36,022 bases of DNA from Acanthaster planci (Eukaryota; Echinodermata; Asteroidea; Valvatida; Acanthasteridae). Positions 1 through 35,745 of the stretch are shown piece by piece. Both the position numbers and the translations under genes were made by a program. Location: positions 408,591-444,612 of the forward strand of contig NW_019091550.1 in assembly GCF_001949145.1 (NCBI RefSeq), given 5' to 3'. Each line of letters starts with the position of its first letter. The first letter of the stretch is position 1. A model generated the notes under the pieces. The model worked only from the letters and a program-made list of their open reading frames with translations. It had not been told where the DNA came from and ran no database searches.

Positions 1-353
1 AATTCTATTGGTCATGTATAGAGGTCACTGACTACTGGGGAAACTATCATTGATGCGTTGATGATAGGTACTAGGTACATGTACGTGTAGTCCCAGCACA
101 CAATACAGGATTCCAGGTGCGAGTCAGAAGCGATGTTGGGGTTTATTTGATTCCAATAAAATAAAGTTACATTCATGACAGACAAAAGGTAAAGCTTTGA
201 AATCAAGACTTTGTTTTATTTTCTTTAATCACATCAGAAAAACAAGGAACGTGTACTTATTTTAACTTGCCTGCCGGACGACTGAAGGAAGTGTTTTGAC
301 TCGCCTGTGACTGTTTTCACTCGCATTATACTCTGAATCATTTGTTTTCCAGA

Positions 354-992
354 ACATGTACTGTAATTTTCAGAATAAAGGCCACATAGAGTGTAAGCCG
401 CACAATGCAAAAAAGCTGCACCGCTGTGCTGACGATGTCCAACACGCAATCATTAAGCAGTGCGCAAACGAGAGTAGCTATATAACCCTAAACTTCTCTA
501 AGTCCTTGAAATAACCATTTCTGGCAGGCTGCATAAGTGCCCTGGCTGGATGGGTCATGACACAGTTTTTCATGTTCTTTTGTTTTTTAACAGTCACCAA
601 TTGACTACTTGAATAACAAACAACATGAATTTCACAACGATAAAACAGACAAACATGCACCATTTGTGAGGTGTGAATGGTACTTATGGAACATTTGCAA
701 ACTGTCTTTTGAATCCATCTCCTACATGCATGACATGTGAGTAAAGCAAGGTAATAGCAACCAATTAAAACAGGACTGGCTTGTCCCTGGTGGAGCACCG
801 CTCTGCTGCGCTTGCACATGGCTGGCTGACAGCCTGGGCAAGGCTTCAGTGAAGGGCTGCGCTGAGGCACTGCGCTTTGCCTAGTGACTAATTTTATTCA
901 TCCAGTGTTGACGCATAAGCTGCAGATACATTTTTCAGTGTGAGAATCAACATATAAGCCACGGCCTATATTCCAAAAATTATGGTACATGT
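354..992. mobile_element. Non-autonomous DNA element with 30-base terminal inverted repeats (candidate)
   Basis: Bases 354-383 and 963-992 are inverted repeats of each other, matching at 25 of 30 positions, and begin ACATGTAC. Inside, variants of a TAAGCCGC-like word recur near both ends (about 390-401, 915-925 and 953-963). That pattern is usual for transposase-binding subterminal repeats. No transposase is encoded. The superfamily is not identified; target-site duplication is unclear because the ends overlap the genome-wide ACATGTA word. Confidence 0.55.
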
Positions 993-24078
<23,086 letters not shown>

Positions 24079-25003
24079 ACAGAAAGTAGCTTTTCACATA
24101 GGGTCATCTGTCCAGATATGAAAATTAAATAACCAAACCATCATAGGGAACTGTTTTATGTTTTGAATTACAAATCACATAATCATTTGATCGAACTACA
24201 GAGCACGTACATGTTCACTGTACCGAAAAGTAGTTACTCGATACTTTCACGCACTTGTTGAGCATTTGTTCACAGAATTTGCTTTTTGCTTCTCAAATCC
24301 ACCAAGGAGTGTCGTAAACAATAGACCTGTCATGATGTTTTTGGTGGTAACCTTTGTTTAGCATTTCTGGTCATTTTTGTTTTGCTATTTCTGTATCTTG
24401 ACCTATTGACAACCAAAATATGAGTGCATATGTGACCCATCACAACAAAATGAGTGTGAAGTTGCTTTCCACTATTACCTTTTGTAATGGTTAAAGTCAA
24501 ATATCGAAGGGGAGGTAAATTGTGGGGGTTTGTAAAGAGCAATGTAATTCCAAATTTTTAGCAGTATCAGTTATTTTAAAATGTAATTTTCTTTCCAATT
24601 ATGAGGAAAGCATTATTCATGGCTGGTCAAATATGTTGAAATAGTGTCAAAAACAAAGAAAGAAGCCACAGGAATGATGTCAACATTGTCACCCTACTTT
24701 ACCCCGTGGTGTTATTGGGTAGTTTCTACAAAATATGGGCCTGAAAGGAACAACACTGAATTTATAATGTCTGGTGAAATTAGGGGAGTCATGACTAACA
24801 TCTGAACACAGTGGCATCCTTCGTCTTTATCAGAGTTGGATAACTAAAGTCTTAAATGTCAGCATTTTTGACGAACATGAACAACCTATAAATATTTGCC
24901 ACCTAAATATCATTTGGAAGTAGTAGCTGTTTATTTATTTTTTCTCTTTTTCTCTACATTCACATGATTTATTATTGAATTCAGAATATTTAATTTTCAC
25001 CAT
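24079..25003 (+). other. Start of PP1 3' untranslated region; otherwise featureless
   Basis: Sequence directly after the stop codon. I see no AATAAA in this stretch after the stop, so the transcript probably extends further, but the end cannot be placed. No gene is recognised. Confidence 0.5.
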
Positions 25004-25875
25004 AGGTTTTTGTACACGTTTTTCAAGAGCCAGATTTGGGCATTCTTCTTTTTCTGACTGACTTCATACTAATGCTTACTCATAGCCCACCAGTTAGAGA
25101 AGGTCCTAGAGTGAAATCATAATGATGGCACCTGGGGTCATGTGACATCAATTTAAAGTTTCAGTTTTTCTTCACAGGTTTTGTTCACATTTATCTACTA
25201 TGCATTGCTACCAATCTTAATGACAGAGGGGCTCTCAATTTGGGCAGAGGATTACTATGAGAACAAAAGAGAATTTTCTCCCCCTTTGATCGATTACAAA
25301 TATACCCAAGATTCAAAATATTAAGTAATATTTTGGGAAGATCCTTAGTGTCAGACGCAAATCACATGGCAAGAGTTTAAGGGTGCAGGGTTTTTCTGCA
25401 TAGGTTTTATGCACGTTTTTACAGTCACAGACTCAAGCACTCATTCATCAAACTGATTTCATATGAAGCGCATATTTAGTCCATTAGCCCGAGAGGGTGT
25501 CCTAAAAAAATCGTCACTGTGGCGTCATCAGGGGTCACGTGACATGAGGTTAAAGTTGCAGTGCTCTCCATGGGCTTTGTACATGTTTTATTTCTCTCCG
25601 TTATCGTTCTCAACTTGGCCAAGGATTACTATGAGAATTAAAGAGAGAGGAAATTTTCCTCTTAGTTAGAATGTCTGTAGGTTTTGTGTACATTATTCCT
25701 ATGTCACAGACTCAGGCACTCATCTACATGTATCTGAGTGACTTTATATTATGTTTATACTTAGTCCATCAATTCGAGAGAGTGTCAGAAAAAATTGTCT
25801 CGGTGACATCGTCAGGGGTCACATTACATGAGGGCAAAGTTGCAGTTTTTCTCGTGACATTGCATTAAAGCTGCA
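25004..25875 (+). repeat. Three diverged tandem copies of a ~280-400 bp unit
   Basis: Units start with AGGTTTT at 25004, 25402 and 25679. Shared landmarks in order are ACAGACTCA(A/G)GCACTCAT (copies 2, 3), a TTAGTCCAT(T/C)A word and GAGAG(G/A)GTGTC. Next come TCAGGGGTCAC(G/A)T with GACATGAGG, then AAAGTTGCAGT. In copies 1 and 2 these are followed by GGATTACTATGAGAA (about 25248 and 25622). The copies are too diverged to be recent. Confidence 0.75.
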
Positions 25876-25997
25876 AACTTTGAAGCAATATCTTCCGAAG
25901 TAAATATCTTATTTGGTTAAAACTATTGGTGTTTGTACACAAACAGTGTCCTTGTCCCCACTTAAATTTTTAACAGGTTTGTAAGGGGTTCCAGGTG

Positions 25998-26042
25998 ATA
26001 ATATTTACATGTATTAAAAGTTTTAATACGTGTAAATATTAT
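25998..26042. repeat. Near-perfect 22-base hairpin with one-base spacer
   Basis: The arm 25998-26019 (ATAATATTTACATG...) pairs with 26021-26042 (...GTGTAAATATTAT) with a single mismatch around the central G 26020. It could extrude as a cruciform, or fold in RNA if transcribed in the PP1 3' region. Confidence 0.85.
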
Positions 26043-29000
26043 GTGTTATATACTAAATATTAAAACCATGATCACCAATTTAAAACTTGACTCACAAACT
26101 AGATGATCCCAGAGCTAAGCCTATTCGATATCACTATAATTTTCGAGACCGCCATATTTTTTTCATATCGAATCAGGCCTTCTTTCTTATATTGAAATAT
26201 CGAGAAATTTGATACTTCTAAAAATGTTGCCGCTTTATTTCCGCTGTTAATTTAGTGGAGTATGAAGCCCGTTTCATTCGTCCTTGAGTTCGACAAAAAC
26301 ATAACGCAAGCGTGCTGACTGGGCACCAAGTCACTGATAAGCACTGCAAGTGCACACTCAAAGGATCATTGGCCCATGATTTAAGCTGTCTTAATGCCCT
26401 CGCCAATGTCAGGCAACAGTATGAAAGACAGCATTTATTTGGCCTTTGTGAAAGCATAATCACAGTGTTTTCATGTAATTTAGTATCTGGAAGAGTCATA
26501 TTTGTTTTTATCACTAACGAAACACTTTAGGCAGTTTGACGAACGTTATTGTCAAATATTCAAACGATCAACTCTAAAAAGTAACATTGACATGAATTTT
26601 GGGAAAATATGACTTATGGCACATACAAGTCTTAACCTAATTTATGTAAAATAGTGGGTGTGACCAGTTGCATTCAGTTCCATGGGACCATGTGGAAAAA
26701 AGAAAACCGCTTGTAGTGACAGTGGTCTGTATGTTTGTAATGTTACAAATTCCCAAAGATCTACAAACACTAACTTTGTTTCCTTAATCTCACTGAAATG
26801 AGGCAATTCTGGGCTCATACATCACTTGGATCATCCAGTAGACAGTTCCTTTTAATATACCAGATATTTATCTGTTGAGTTGCTCCTTGCTCGTATCACC
26901 TATGTTTACACACCCAATTGTATTTGAGATTTCCATGGGCACATGTGAGAGTTGTGTACGTGTACGCACGTTGGTAGTTTACTTGGCAGCTGAATTCGAC
27001 TTTGTTAGTTTGGTTCCATCCAACTTATCGTGTCTATAGATGCTTTCAACAGTAAACAGCAATGGAAGATGGTGCAGCGGGCAATACCGTAATTTCGTTG
27101 TTTTTAGTTTCGCATGTGCAAGATACTGAAGGTTCACAGTGATTAACCATTTTCACTCGTTCAGAATGTTCAATTAATTTTCTTCCAGGTCCTGGGGTAT
27201 TAACAAATAAATCAGAAGTGAATTCAAGTTGGGTTTGCCTGATGAAAAGTAACATTTAGGCCAGTACATGCTCCAGGGATCGGCGCCCTTGGGGATCGGA
27301 TCGTGTAATCGCACTTTATTTTACCTAGACCTTGTGATGTAACGGTGGCTGACATGAAACACCCCCTCCCCAAAATGACGTCATCATCATTTTATTGAAT
27401 ATAGCAATTTTTTTCACAATATATTGGTTAAGTTAACAATGGGTATCGAACAGGCCTGCCCAAAGTCGGCAGTTGTGAACACTGTTAGATTTTGTCACAA
27501 ATGTGGACAAGAAAGAGAAAATGAAAAGCAATATACATCATGAGCTCAAGAAAGGAATGCACATAAGGACCCCAAACCGTCATCCTTCTACGACTGGAAC
27601 AATCACATTTTCATAAGCCCAACATAGCGCTGACTTGGGGATGTCCAATGTTTCTGGGTGACATTGCATTGCTGCCTTGTGGGTTGTTTGACCTTTAACA
27701 TCAGCCCAATTAGTTTGCCCTCTTTTCAGCTTGATATTCATAAGCCCCCTTATGCTCTGGGATTTTTTCTTCTCACCAAAAATCTGTCAAACTGCACATC
27801 TTTCTCAAAAATTGACATTTAAGACAAAGAATATGGTTAGGGATGTAAATCAAATGCCCTGAATTTTATATTTTGATCTAATTTTGAGCCGGAATATCTC
27901 CAAAACGAATGACAAAATGAACATTGCACGTGGAATTTTGAGTACTACATGCGTCAGCATTTTTAATGATTTGGGATGTCATGCATTTTCTGCTAAATTT
28001 CTCAAATAGCGTCAAAATTGTGTCAAATATAATATGATTTTTGCAACAAATGTAGTCATTAATTTTGATGCTGCCAAATACAGATAACTTTTGGAGGCTA
28101 AAGGTGGTGAGACCTTGCAGATGTGCTTGTATAGTTAGTGATTTAAAACAATTAAGGAATGAAGTGAGTAAAATTTTCCCAATAAATTTCCATCAATTTT
28201 GTAATACTTCGTGGTTTATTTTTCTTTACAGTGATTAGCAAAATCTTTAAGACCACCTTGAATTTTATTGGTGTTTCTGTCACTGGGCCTGCATTATATT
28301 GTTTCATTGAATGATTACTTAACATGTTTTTACAGTGGTGCACAACATCAGTGTAGTGCTCTATAGCCAATGAATGAAATTTTTTGCAAAGGCATGTTTC
28401 GTTTGACATTTCATTCTAAGGCAGCATAGGTAAAAAAGCCAAAGTAATCAGAAATAAAGGAGGGCACACAAAATATTACAATGTTAACATTTCAAATAAT
28501 GGAAATGTAGTCAAATAGCTGTTTAACCAAGATACTAAGGTTACCCACTGAAAATTAACACAAGTTGGCAAGTTTAAGTTTGGTTTTCTTCAGGTTAATG
28601 CATTTTGTATTGGTGGTCCGAAAATTTTGCAAAGGACTGTAAAGGTCTTTTTGAGGGGTATTAAATTACATCTTTTGGAAAATGTACAGGAGTGTCTTTG
28701 TTGAGAGAAATTTTGGTTTCAAATCATCTGGTACAAATATTTAGACTTAAAACTTTAAATGAGATCAACTCCCTTTTATTTGCACTGATAGCCAACTAAA
28801 TGTCCACAAAATGTACACAGTCTGCCTAATTATCTCCAAATTATCGTTTTATTAATCTGCAACCAATTTCATGAAACGTGGTGTAACTTTGCACCATGCA
28901 TAAGCTTTGTGCCACAAATTTGTGTTGTACATGTAGCTGTGTAGGTTTGATGTTACGAATAGTTGCTTAGCTGTCAAGTGTTTTCATTAAATTAAATTTC

Positions 29001-31760
29001 TTGGATGAGGACAATAACAACTTTGAAGACGGCTTTTTCTTGGCAAGATCACAGCAGTCATCAAACAGTTGTTAGCTTACCTCCCACCATGTTGAAGAAG
29101 TTTTTGTCATTTCCCCATCAGAACCAGACAGAAAATCTTGTTCTCTCACATCTAAACAAGTTTTTCATTACTTTCTAAACAAGGTTGTATGCGTCTCATA
29201 TAAGCCTTCAGTTAAGCAGTTATGAGTCTCAACTGAACACTGTAGGTTAGTCAAATCGCTGATTTTCACTCTGTACGATGCAACTTACACAAGTTAAAAT
29301 GATTGCATAAGTTACGCCTCAATTTGCAGCATGACTTGTGTAGTGTTTAAAGTTTTGTGAAATTGTTCTTAATTTGTTGTGCAATTATACAATAAAATGT
29401 GGCATCAGTAACATTACGCCGTTGCATAAAGTTTCGTGAAATCGGCTGCAGAAGCTGCAAATTTGTGTTTTAAATGACCAATGTCACTCTTATAAGTTTG
29501 AAAAATGACATGTGGAGTTCCATTTCAGTTTGTCTTTTGAAAATATGCCCTCTACAGTTTGAAAGTTCTTTTTCCACAGAATTCAAAACACCAACTCTCA
29601 ATTTTTGAAAATTATGACTTTCAGTTCATTTTGTGGTGACAGGTCACAGACATGGCATGCTGGTAGATAGGATGGTATATCATGGAGAGGTCTGGATTAC
29701 AACACATTGGTGTTAATAATTTTGATATCCAAACACAAGACCACAGTGAACAAGGTTCAAAGTGTGTACATTTGCAAATAGTGATTACTTTTAATGGCTC
29801 AAAGCAAACCTTCTTGAATTTTCTCAACTCAGGTATTCACAACAAAGACGAGCTCATTTGACTTGATATTTACCCATTATTTGGTGTCCAAAATGCCTTT
29901 TGGAGGCTCTATTAGCGTTTTGTATGTGTTTCTGATCCTACCTACATGTATATGTAGAAAAGAGCTTGTAAAAATAGTGAAGTATAGTGTTCTGTCTGTT
30001 TTTTAATTATTGTACTGATATTTTTTAATGTAAAGACAGGTTACCCTTTGATTTAACTGGTCATGTGATGTACTTCTATTAGTATTGTTGTGCAGTACAT
30101 TTGCCGTAACATACATTTATATGTGGACCTTGCTGTACTCAGAGGCATGAGGACCCTTGTAAATGCCTTGCGATGTAATATACTTGTGGTGATATGAGGC
30201 TGTGGATACATGTATATGATGAATGTTACTCCTTTCTGTGTACCTTGATGTACTTGTTCACGTGTCTTCACATTGTTTGGGTACATTCAACAGAACAGTT
30301 TTGGGAACAGTGAGTGAAACTTACAAGTTCAGGCTTTGACAAGCAATTTTAGTTATCTCTTGGTTATGTTGTCAAAGTACATGCGCATTTATCGTAACTT
30401 GAGAAACTGTACGTATGTGAATTAGTGAGACTGGAGACATGCATGTTCATGTACAGCATTAACAAAGGGCACTCTGTCTTGAATGAAAATTGGCATGCTC
30501 CAGTATAGCCACTTAAAGCTATGAAAGCGATCATGTAAGCATGAGCACATTACATTAGAACAGTGTCAATAAGAAAGAATTCCTCATTTTGAGGCAATAC
30601 TCAGATTCATTTAAAAAATCCTCAGAAACCATTGTAACTCTGGAAAATATGAATAAGGAAAGGAGTAAGGTTAGTTACACCGTGTGCATGTACATGCACG
30701 TGTATAAAGGGCTGTAATGTGTATTTCTTATGTGTCAGACATTGGTTTTGTGTTTAAGTTCATGTTAATGGCTTTAAACAATTCTGACAAATTTGTCATG
30801 AAAGTACATGTTTTGTACATATGTACGAAAAGCCTGTGACACACCTGTGAAATAGATGTATGTCCGCATCCACACAGTTAAGGTTTGCTAAAAAACATTT
30901 TTGGACTGATACTCCCTATGAACAATTACAGCCATCAGCTTCTTTAGACTTTAAATCTTGTGGATGGTGTTACTGCTTGCAGGACTACATCCTGGATGTA
31001 GAACAATGAAATGCACACAAAGTAAAGCATACCAGTGTATTAACCCAATGAATTCTGTGAACAGGGTGTCTGCTATCTGATGTTAAGACTTGAGAAGATC
31101 TGGATTATGCTTAATTACATATACAAATGCAGTTAAGGGAATGAAATGGTGAAATCCACTGTTATTAACTGAGAATCCATGCACCTGGAAAAATTTGTAC
31201 ACAAGGGAACAGTGATCAAGTGTCATAGAGTTTATTTGTACACACCAGTTCTTGTGGATGCTATTGTATGTACAAGCTTGAAAAGTTGTTGGCACATGAT
31301 TGTACATGTATTCAAATATGATCATTGATACTTGTGGACTGACTTCCCTTCTTTTTCGTATATTTTTATTAGTAATGAAATGGAAATTTGAATAAAAAAG
31401 AAGCAAAACAAAGCTGAAAAATTCTTAAATGATAATAGATGAGCTGCAATCATGTGACACCTCCATTAAGGGTACGTATGCATGGATTATTAATTTTGGG
31501 CTCAAAAATGAGGCAGTATTTTAATAGATTTTTTTTTATATACGTCATGTATCTATCTTGGAAAGAGCATTGTCACCGGTTGATCACTCTGCAGTGTTTA
31601 CAAGGTAATAAAATGTTAGCTTTGTACATGTTTGATCAATGAGCCATAATTGTAGGATTATGATCATACACATCTTTCTTCTCCTGAGAAACTTGATAAA
31701 TCAGATGTTTCTGGTTGTCAGACAAGTACAAATTAGATTTAAAGGTTTTGCGATACTTCG
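26043..31760. other. 5.7 kb AT-rich stretch with no recognised gene
   Basis: Only short open frames without domains occur. AATAAA words (for example near 27205, 28178 and 29391) are possible polyadenylation signals for PP1, but nothing selects one. Several TACATGTA words are present. Confidence 0.6.
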
Positions 31761-31782
31761 TACATGTATATATATACATGTA
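31761..31782. repeat. Perfect 22-base palindrome built from two TACATGTA words
   Basis: Two TACATGTA octamers flank TATATA, giving a sequence identical to its reverse complement. Confidence 0.9.
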
Positions 31783-32840
31783 TATGTTTGAGGCCATGAT
31801 GAAATTATTGTAGTAAACAGGTACATGATAAACCATGCAATTACAGGATGCTCCATTTTGATGGCTACTGCTCCCACAATTTTCTGAGCTGCATTGTTAG
31901 CATAACAGCTACATGCGTTGAGGATTGGACCCAGAGTTAAATTCATTACATGCTGGCCTTGCTCTGGCCAAGAAGCTGTTGTGTTTTTTCTTGCATTATT
32001 GGGTTTAACTTTATTGTAATTTATTTTAACTTAAATGTTTTTGAAAATATACGATGCCAACAGTTTGGCTACTGTCTACCATTAGTTCTCGCAGCACAGG
32101 TCATTCAATGTCAAGTCAAAAATCAGGCAGTTGACATGCACTGGGATAAAAGCATTCATATGGAAATGTTCGTGTTCTGTAACAGGGCTCTTGATGGACT
32201 TGACTACAGTAGCAAATGCCAATCTTGTTATACAGTTAGCGGAATTATACAAAAATGATGTTCATGTATGTTTGCCTAAAGATATTGTAGTGTTTGCTAA
32301 TCAAGCATTACATGCTGAATATCTTATGTATTTTGAGTAAGGTCTGGTAACCTTTTAAAGGCAGAACAAAGGAATGTCTGCTACCAAAATGTTACTATTT
32401 TCTTTGTTGTAATAGGTTGTGTTCAGTATGCAAATGAATTGGTGTATGTTGTATAATTCATGTATTTAGGGATGTGAATTAAAACAGCCTGTATTGATGG
32501 TAAGTTATTTTTTTAAAAATCAGAGCTTTTGTGAAATGTAAAATACAGGAGCCTATGAAGTCCGAAACCTATCAGGCTATTTATTCACTGATGTAAACAT
32601 ACTATGACTTGAAATAAAGTAGCTTTGTTATTTAGAATGGCACATTAAAATTACATTTACTGTTACATTTATTCATTGCATTTGACATCTCGCAAATTAA
32701 CCTTTGCAGAAATAACTCACGCAATTACTGAGTCGTGTTTCAAAGAGGGCCACAGCTCAAATGCATACTTGTATATTGTCATAATTGTGATAATTACAGG
32801 CATGTACATATAGGAACCGGGGGTACAAATAGCTCCCCCT
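31783..32840. other. 1.1 kb without recognised gene
   Basis: AT-rich. Open frames at 31950-32340 overlap each other in different frames and have no recognisable domain. An AATAAA lies at about 32614. Confidence 0.6.
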
Positions 32841-32844
32841 CTTT

Positions 32845-32883
32845 CCCCCCCCCCCAAAATAGTGGGGGGGCGAGCCCCCCCCC
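32845..32883. repeat. Poly-C/poly-G foldback
   Basis: C11 (32845-32855), G7 (32864-32870) and C9 (32875-32883). G7 can pair with either C run; G7-CGAG-C9 forms a tight four-base-loop hairpin. Confidence 0.8.
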
Positions 32884-35745
32884 AAAAAAGTTGTGTAATT
32901 GGCATTCTCAGGGTGGGAGTATTTGTAGCAGTGTGTGATAATTTTACTCAGATCACATTTAAAAAATGGAAATTTTAGATTTTATTTTTCTTCCCTCCAC
33001 CCCCCAGTAGAATCATCTTCCTATGTACCTGGTGATAAATGGTGCAGGCCAGCCTGGTGTGAAACCAACTCAGTCCCAAGTCAATTTGTCTCTGTGGAAA
33101 AATGTACATAAACAGATGCTGGGACCAGGATGCACTGTGACATGATTAGCATGACTTCCACCATTGACAGACTGAAAAAGTAAGGATATATCAACAGCAG
33201 TGTTGTATTTGAATCCATCACGAGCGCCTGTAATTCCATCACAAGTTATTAAAATGAGTTGTGACAAAAGCATTCTTTTGTCATTGTTCAGCCTGTTACT
33301 TGGACTGGCCTTGCGAAAGGACTTGTGAAGGACTTATGAAAGGACTTGTGACGGACTCAAATGCAACACTGATCGGCAGCCCTCTTCTCTTTGACGAATG
33401 GAGCTTGATAAAGGGTGCACTTTGGTTTGGATGTACAGAATCCAAATGGTACTACTATAGCAATTGCTGATGAGTGTTGATTTTTTGTAGGTGAGTGTTA
33501 TGCAGTGCTACAAAATCCATAAAATGTGTGGCTGTCAAACTTGAAGATTTGTCTGGGAGGTTATATTGTTAAGAAGTTAATTTTGCATTCATCTTCACCT
33601 CTGGCCTAACCGCCTTGCCTGGCATGCTTTGGATACGATATTACTAGGCAAGTAACAGTGGGTGAGGGAAGTATCGGTGGTCAAGCCCAACACAAGAACC
33701 ACACTGGACAGTTTATAGTACTATGGCAGAATTACCAAATCCCCCTCCCTCACAATCACTGTTCCCCCATTGGTCGCTCAGCAACTGTGGTATTCCTTCA
33801 GGAAAAACCTACACCTAATGCACAGGGCCAACCAGACAGTTCCCTCATTAACCTCTGCACGGACAGCTATGGCAAACCTCGGGCAGGACATGAGCAACTT
33901 TGACCAGTAATTTTGTAGCCTCTTTTATCTACAATTCAACCATGCCAGGCAGAACTAAGTACTCTCAAGTGACTACAGAATTTCAATGGGATAGCCTCCC
34001 TATGCACCTCCTGGTTTTAGATCTTCCTTTTTGTTGGTAGGCCCCAGGATTCAAGTACTCTTCATCAGGGTAAACAAACTGTTACGGAACAGAACTAATC
34101 CCTAGCTTTCTCCCTGGTATCCTATCATAGACCTACCACTGATCTCCATTATAAAGACTGGATGGGACATGCATGCATGTTGGTGAAACTTTAAAACTTT
34201 GAAATGTGGTCACACGCTGTGCAGGGGAAGTTAGTCTGGCTGAGGAATCTGTTGTTCTAATTTCTCTTTTTTGATGAAAAATGAAAGTAGGTAAAGAACC
34301 TAAGACCCATAAACCAAGTATGTAGCGTAGCAGGAGTTTTGATTGGTAGATTGTTGCAATACAACTGGTTGTCCAAACAAAATGTTAATTTAAGCCCATT
34401 TTTTAATAATTGGTTTCCAGTCGAATATCATAACTTAAGTCTTTATATAAGTAGGATCTTTTTATTGCAAACTATTCAGTTTATTGATAAACTTTTTATT
34501 TCATTGAATTAACTTGTGTTAATTATTTTTATGTGCAGAATTCTAAGACATGAATACTTGAGAACTAAATGATGGGTACAACCTCGGCAAAGACAAATGA
34601 TTAGTGTAAGCCACGATGCCATAGTTGTTCAGAACATTTGTGTGTCCAGAAGGTTGGAGTATATTGCAAATATTTATTTATTTGCTGTCTTATTTATACA
34701 GGGTGGTCTCATCAGTTATAAAACTGCTTTCTATGAAGGCCCCGTTTCAATTCACACGAATTCAAATCATGTAAAGAGTTATTAAAAGCTTAAATTGAAA
34801 GTATCAAAGCAGGGATACAGCCAAGTCTGTAAAACTAAATGTGCAAAATAATAGGTCATCATAGAAGCGGAAACAAATCCAATGAAAATTCCCAAATAAG
34901 AGTTGTGATCAGAAAAGTAACATTTCAAAAACCAATTTATTAATCAGAAACTCGCCAGAGTCACTCAGAAAGAAGTGTAAAACCTCATCAAATGGAAGTG
35001 AAATACATCTATATACAAGTACATGTATTTGATATTGAAGCATAACAAAGACTTAAAGTAAGCGATGGGGAAATAAAACAAGATGTTATAAAAGGTAAAA
35101 CGTGAAAGACTTCTTAGCGAACTGCCGCTAAGAATGGTTAAAATTAAAACTTGGAAAAGCAAGTGGTATTAAAATTGTATTGAAGCATAAAATATACAGC
35201 AAAACTGGAAAGGGTAAGTACATTATTAGAATTGGCAGGTTAGTAAAATAGGGTCTGTTATATCGGTCAATCTGTTATTTAAATTTGTTTAATACTATAG
35301 TTATTCTTGCCCATTCTTTAAAACCAACTTCACACAGAATTTGTTCATGAGTAATTGTCCATTGTTTACAATTGTTTATACGTATACATGATGTCCTCAA
35401 TTTTGCTCGCACTTGGGACTTTTGCGTTGTTTGGTATATTATGTCCGTGCTATTTTACATGTAAGTTTTTAAGTTAAATGGTATTCGCTCTGTTTTTATT
35501 CTCTTAAGAATCAGCTATTGTACCAGTATATTGTCAGCTCTGGAAATATGCATTTTCTTAAACATTAATTAGTCGGCGGAGAACAAAATGAAATAATTAG
35601 ATTTTCTCTAATATATCAAATAAAAGGAGTCTTATTTTGTAGAGCTGCAGTCTTTAATGAAATGTGTGGAATGAAGAGAAGAAAACCTTCATACCCAGTA
35701 CAATGTGCCTTTTGTATTACATGTCAGGATGTTACCAAATGAATT
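32884..35745. other. 2.9 kb without recognised gene
   Basis: Bases 33640-34160 are somewhat more GC-rich with short broken frames (MAELPNPPPSQSLFPHWS-like from 33723), which may be an old retroelement scrap, but no motif supports this. A short tandem run lies at 33316-33353. The rest is AT-rich and featureless. Confidence 0.5.
33316..33353 (+). repeat. Three-copy ~12 bp tandem repeat (AGGACTTGTGA)
   Basis: Near-identical AGGACTTRTGA units lie end to end from about 33318, 33329 and 33341. Confidence 0.7.

Noticed and set aside
478-870. 130-codon minus-strand open frame, the longest outside recognised genes at the left end
   Set aside because: No recognisable domain and it overlaps the inverted-repeat element; most likely chance.
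31950-32340. Overlapping + strand open frames of 102 and 69 codons
   Set aside because: Different frames, low complexity of evidence, no domain, surrounded by AT-rich non-coding DNA.
33640-34160. GC-richer patch that might be another retroelement gag scrap
   Set aside because: No reverse transcriptase, RNase H or recombinase motif and no alignment to the two DIRS-type copies that I could see.
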